64,000 nt of DNA from Daphnia carinata (lineage: Eukaryota > Arthropoda > Branchiopoda > Diplostraca > Daphniidae): assembly GCF_022539665.2 (NCBI RefSeq), contig NC_081336.1:5224221-5288220 (forward strand), written 5' to 3'. Numbering within the stretch: position 1 is the first letter of the stretch; every line of letters starts with the position of its first letter. Positions 60,103 through 64,000 of the stretch are shown here, in pieces. A program made the position numbers and the translations under genes. Below the pieces are notes generated by a model. That model ran no database searches and was not told the origin of the DNA. It saw nothing but the letters and a program-made list of their open reading frames with translations.

Positions 60103-61600
60103 TAGGAAATACTACCGTACCCACACAAGGGTACGGTAGATTCTTTGTCTTCCTCTGCATCTGTCGACACTATTCCGCCCGAAGCTGGTTCATCTTGTTC
60201 TTCATTTCGTGGAACCTTTCTTTCATCCCTTTTGGCTGGTCTTCTCTCGTCTCCTTTAGGAACATCTGGCTTTTTATTCTCTTGCTTTAGATCTGTTCGA
60301 CAAATGCGTGCGATGTGTCCTGCCTTTCCACAACGATGGCAAATCGGTTTTCCATCCGTCGTTCGTGATCGCTTAGACTTATCCCTTCCAGCCCAAGGCT
60401 TGCTAGGCTTAGAAATTCGTCTCATCTCTTCTATTTCTGCCTTCAATTCTAATACCAGATCTCGAAAATCATCTTTTCTTTCCTCTTTGGGTGGCGGTCT
60501 TTTTCCATCAGGGTCAAGCATGCTCACTACCCAATCTGATCGAGCAGCAACTTCCAAAGCTTCGGTGTGAAGTTTTAGCGCTGCCAAGAATTCTTGGGTC
60601 GTCGCCGGGTTGACGACCCACATTTTTTCCAACAAAGTAGGTTTCAATCCTTTGAATAGGTAATCTACTTTCGCCTCTTCTGACATTCTTGGATCTACCT
60701 TGCGGCACAAATCGATGATGTCATAGAAATAGTCTTCTCCTGGCTCTTCAATTCCTTGCTTACGCTGTCGTAGTTTTTCTTCTTGATAACGGGTGTAGTG
60801 CTGCGGTTAAAATTCATGAAGGAATCTCGTTCGCAAGCCTACCACAGCGGGAGCAGCTTGGACTCCTGCCGCTGCGTCAACTGCTGGCGTATCCTCCCAT
60901 TGGGTATATTCCCCAGCAGAGAGGAACCATTTTCTAGTTTCTTCTAGGGACATTCCGAAGTTTTCTCGCTTCTCTTCGTCTCCCCACCGGTTGTGCGCGG
61001 CAACACTTTCGTAACGCTCCAACCAATCTGTAGCGTCTTCATTTTTCTTCCTGTAGAAGATCGGTGGCTCCCTATACTTCATTTTCAGAATAAGCTGTCG
61101 TTGAGCCATGGCTGGTCTCGTGAAACTTCAAAATTTTCACCTTCGTCTCCTGATTCTGCAACCGATGACTCACTTGATGAGACTGTTGGGGCTTTTTCTA
61201 TCCCTTCATCGAATGATTCGAACCTGTCTTGTTCAGGTGGGTAGATGGAAGTACGTCTTTTTACCGTCACTTCCTCACACGATTCGTCTTGTTCGACAAT
61301 CGACTCTTCCCCAAAACCACTATCCCTTGTTCTCTTTTGAAGCACAAGTTTTCGAAATCCACACCGTGGTGTTGATTTTGCACTTGACCTTCCGATCGGG
61401 TTCAAAGATTCCGCTCCATAACTTGAGACGGAATGACCGATCTCTTGGCCCTTCTACTCTCCTTCTCGACGCTTTCCTTCGTTGACTCCTTCGGTCTCGC
61501 TCCTGTTTCACTTTTCTTACTGCGTCCCTTCAGTTCACTGACGGGCGACGCTTCTAATCCCTTAATTCGCTTACTTTTCCTAGTCTCACTAGGATTCATC
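60102..61600 (-). pseudogene. Gag of the env-bearing Gypsy element
   Basis: 61599-61402 and 61405-61085 are charged N-terminal pieces in different frames. 61109-60807 holds the capsid start (MKYREPPIFYRKKNEDATDW; LERYESVAAHNRWGDEEKRE). 60710-60102 continues with DYLFKGLKPTLLEKMWVVNP and a CCHC knuckle (CHRCGKAGHIARIC). It ends at the internal deletion that joins it to integrase. Confidence 0.8.
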
Positions 61601-61879
61601 TATCCCTAACAATTTCCAAAATTTACGGGCCCTACGGTAGGCTCTAATTAACAAGGAAAAGCAAAAGACCACTTACTCGTGAATCTCAAAAATAGACAAG
61701 AAACTTGGTTAGATCTGTGGTCCTATGCCCAAGCAATTTAAGGTAGTTATATCAGCTGGTCACACTTTCCAAGGACCTCTCAACAGTACCTGCATCCGAG
61801 TCTCTTTCTTAACGCTAGATTCACAGATAACTTGGTCTTACCTTGCTTTACCAAAATGGCCTACCTTGCATCTCCACCA

Positions 61880-62194
61880 TTTAACGGACGATCGACGTCA
61901 GAGCCGTTTATTTGGAAATCAAAGAGAATTGACTACAGAATAACTAGGAATAAGGGAAACAAAGGTTTTAAACAACTTTGATACGTAAGAGTAACTAAGA
62001 CGGAAGGCCCCCGATTCAGTCGAGTGGTCTTCTTTTATACCATCGTTGGGCGTTTTCTCTTGTTCTAGGGATTTAAGTAATTGGGTGATAACCTTCCTGT
62101 GACATTTAATAATCATTAGTTTATCTATCTCTCGGGAGTTAACCACGAGATAAATTCTATAGGTTGCATAACCCTACGTCTGCTGTGCGTTACA
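61880..62194 (-). repeat. LTR (5' LTR of the minus-strand element)
   Basis: 315 bp, partner of 57606-57909. Contains the extra AACAACTTTGA-type insertion near 61970. Confidence 0.9.
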
Positions 62195-63207
62195 ATATTG
62201 ATGATTCTCTTTGCGTAAATTTGGGTGGCCAGATCTTCTAGGCCATACATGGCTAAATAATGCAGAACGGTTCTGCAGTCAGGTGTTGCAATGTTGACGT
62301 TAGTTGGTGTTCATATTAACTTTGCACATTCTTGGTTTTTGTGTGAGATTACCAACATTAAGGGGGTTTATCCGTTATAGTTGCGAGCTGTAAATACGCA
62401 GTTGTTATGTAGGATTCTCAGAAACAGTAGATCATTTTCGGCCGCTGTGATATGGCCAATTGTTTTGCCGTGATAGAGTATCTCCGGGTCTGCTCCGAAG
62501 GATAGTAGAAGATAGGTGTTGTCGTATCTACATCTTCGTACGCTGGTGTGGAGTAGTGTCTGTTCCTCTTGGAATCTTTCATTGAGGAATGTGGCCATCT
62601 TCTGTCTTGGCCAACCCTGTTGTGTTTTGAATTTGTTTTGGATGCACCTTCTTACTACCTGCATTGGAGCTCCCATCATTGTTAATGAAAGTTTTCCGTT
62701 TTCTAAGTCTATCATGGCTTGTCTTCGTAGTTGGATTTTTTCTGCTCGCTCCGCTGATATGGATGCCATTGTTTTCATCCGACAGTTTTTGCATGATTCC
62801 TTTTCCCTCTGTTGGTCGTCCGGCTTGTTCCTTTTTTGGGGAGGCTCACATTGAAGGTAGGTATCACTGTCATATCCTAATATAAAATCAACACTGTGTT
62901 GGCTTTCCATATCAGGTTCTATTCCACTATACGCCGTTAATCCTTCGTTTTCATCATCAGTTGATTCACTGTTGTCATTTACTACCTCTTTATTTCCGTA
63001 AAATTCGTTCTTTTCCGTTTCTATTCCATTCCATCCCATGTATTGTACTAGTTGCTTGTTTTCATCCGTACTTTTCGGACTTTCTTTTGCTCTGCATTCT
63101 GATTGGCTATCTTCACTTTTGGTGTCCTCGATGGTGATCAGTTCCATTTTCCTGGGGATGATGGTACCTTTACAGTCGTAAATTTTTGTGGTGAAATTGT
63201 TTGCCAT

Positions 63208-63648
63208 TTTGAGATGAGTTAATGTGATGCACACTCTGAATTGTAAAACTTTGTTGAATTTATGCCGTTGAAACACTGGGAAGAGTTTCGCATATTTGCA
63301 AACCTTTCAAAGTTTGTCGCGTTGCTTTTTCTTTTCCCTTAAGTTCTTTATTCTATGTTCTTAATTTAATAACAAGTTTTCGTGCATTTAATTATGTTCT
63401 CTTTTCTGTTTTATCCCCTTTTTTGGGTAAGTTTGGTTATACGTCTTGTGTTGCGTTGACATTTGGATTTATCGTAGTGCGAGTCAATGACAATCCTGTT
63501 TGTATTTGAACTTTCTTTATTCCTTTTTTAGTCGTTGTCGTTTCTTATAGAGATTTCATTGTACTTCTTGAGTTAGTTTTCTTCGTTCTTTCGTGGAGAT
63601 TACTGCTTATTTCTGTTGCTCTGGTTTTGAGTTTTATTTTTTTTTTCG
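63208..63648. promoter_or_regulatory. Divergent intergenic region
   Basis: 441 bp, T-rich on the + strand, between the ankyrin-gene start (- strand) and the 63649 start (+ strand). Presumably holds both promoters; no specific TATA or Inr element can be assigned. Confidence 0.35.
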
Positions 63649-64000
63649 ATGGAGCCATTCGAATATAAATATGTTTTTCAGTATCTCTCTCTGGTTGATA
63701 TAGCAGTGTGGTGTGTTGATCATTCCATTTTTTCTTCTCCCGAAAGCCTTTTCCGGAGGTTCCGTTCGGAAGATCAGAGCTTTTTCCTCAACATTTTTCG
63801 AATGGCCTTTGATATGCCGGATGCTCCACCACGTGATTTCGGGTATAAGCGCCCTTGGATTAATGATTATTATTATCTGTAAGTTTTTTTTTTTATTTTT
63901 TTTTATTTTGTTTGTTCGTTGTAGTAATAATCTGATTTCTTTCAGCAACCATCTTGGGTACGCACGTTACCGCGATGTCTATCCTTTGAGGTTCGCCCAG
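63649..64000 (+). CDS. Unidentified gene, 5' part, runs off the window
   Basis: Exon 1 63649-63878 (ATG, MEPFEYKYVFQYLSLVDIAV), donor GTAAGT, T-rich intron, acceptor TTTCAG, exon 2 from 63946 to the edge (NHLGYARYRDVYPLRFAQ). Phase is kept across the intron. The N-terminus (YLSLVDIAVWCVDH) loosely resembles an F-box start, but the match is too weak to name. It is divergent from the ankyrin gene, 440 bp away. Confidence 0.55.

Larger units (their letters stand above)
57606..62194 (-). mobile_element. Env-bearing Gypsy-type element, PR/RT deleted
   Basis: LTRs 57606-57909 and 61880-62194 (TGTAACG...CGTTACA; the right copy has an 11-bp insertion and TT in place of TG at its start). Flanked by ATAT (57602-57605 and 62195-62198). 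PBS TGGTGGAGATGCA is next to the right LTR on the minus strand. Minus-strand order: gag, knuckle, deletion, integrase core, env-like ORFs. It interrupts the ankyrin gene. Confidence 0.9.
56481..63207 (-). pseudogene. Ankyrin-repeat gene split by two LTR insertions
   Basis: The ATG at 63207 starts MANNFTTKIYDCKGTIIPRK, an acidic N-terminus and a Cys-rich KESCKNCRMK, then ankyrin-type repeats (TLLHTSVRRCRYDNTYLLLS; GADPEILYHGKTIGHITAAE). The same frame continues past two stops (TAA 62367-62369, TGA 62311-62313) to LHYLAMYGLEDLATQIYAKR. The env-bearing element (57606-62194) interrupts it. It resumes as QQDDAGETALHI at 57605-57565, is cut again by the solo LTR (56820-57560), and resumes as ATGFNRIDIIEILLLHGADA. 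The Lys-rich tail stops at 56481. Frame is kept across both insertions once one target copy is removed. Ankyrin repeats mediate protein binding; partner unknown. Confidence 0.8.

Overview
This window is arthropod nuclear DNA and most resembles a small crustacean of the Daphnia type. That assignment is inferred from compact introns (about 53-90 bp in the one intact long gene), an arthropod-type BTB/C2H2 gene, and dense Gypsy and BEL/Pao LTR retrotransposons. No operons, CRISPR arrays or bacterial genes are present. I see only two complete protein-coding genes. One is the 19-exon second-largest subunit of RNA polymerase III (POLR3B, 2717-7294, + strand). The other is a four-exon gene for a secreted Gly/Tyr/His-rich protein (8979-10001, + strand). 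A third, unidentified gene starts at 63649 and runs off the right edge.

Layout. (a) 1-19335 is a decayed segmental duplication. Copy A is a BTB-zinc-finger gene, POLR3B, a GPCR-like fragment and the RpS2 5' end (1-8860). Copy B (12530-19335) has the same order and strands but lacks POLR3B. Copy A carries a SINE and a TIR element that copy B lacks. Copy B carries an env-bearing Gypsy element (14805-18399) that copy A lacks, so each copy serves as the other's empty site. (b) 19466-26170 is a nearly full-length Gypsy element with a candidate -1 frameshift heptamer at the gag/protease junction. (c) 26240-37990 (- strand) is a Tudor-domain gene, probably of the TDRD12/Yb piRNA-factor group. A 9.4-kb BEL/Pao element (28132-37578, TSD GCATG) is inserted in one of its exons. 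The BEL leader holds about five ~74-bp tandem units, each with a CTCF-like core, and a decayed extra ORF upstream of gag. (d) 38000-45900 is gene-poor: a 30-bp degenerate tandem repeat, a CGAATA-rich block and fragments of other elements. (e) 45927-52210 is a broken LINE split by a 1.1-kb TIR element with a TA duplication and by a deleted Gypsy element. (f) 52218-about 56455 is an LTR element with gag and protease but no polymerase. (g) 56481-63207 (- strand) is an ankyrin-repeat gene split by a solo LTR and by a second env-bearing Gypsy element (57606-62194).

Together the window shows an essential housekeeping gene and a secreted structural-protein gene surviving inside a mobile-element graveyard. 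Insertion order can be read from target-site duplications and from reading frames that resume across insertions. Coordinates of intact genes come from intron phases that close exactly. Transposon boundaries come from paired LTRs or TIRs and are good to a base or two where a TSD is stated, and approximate elsewhere.
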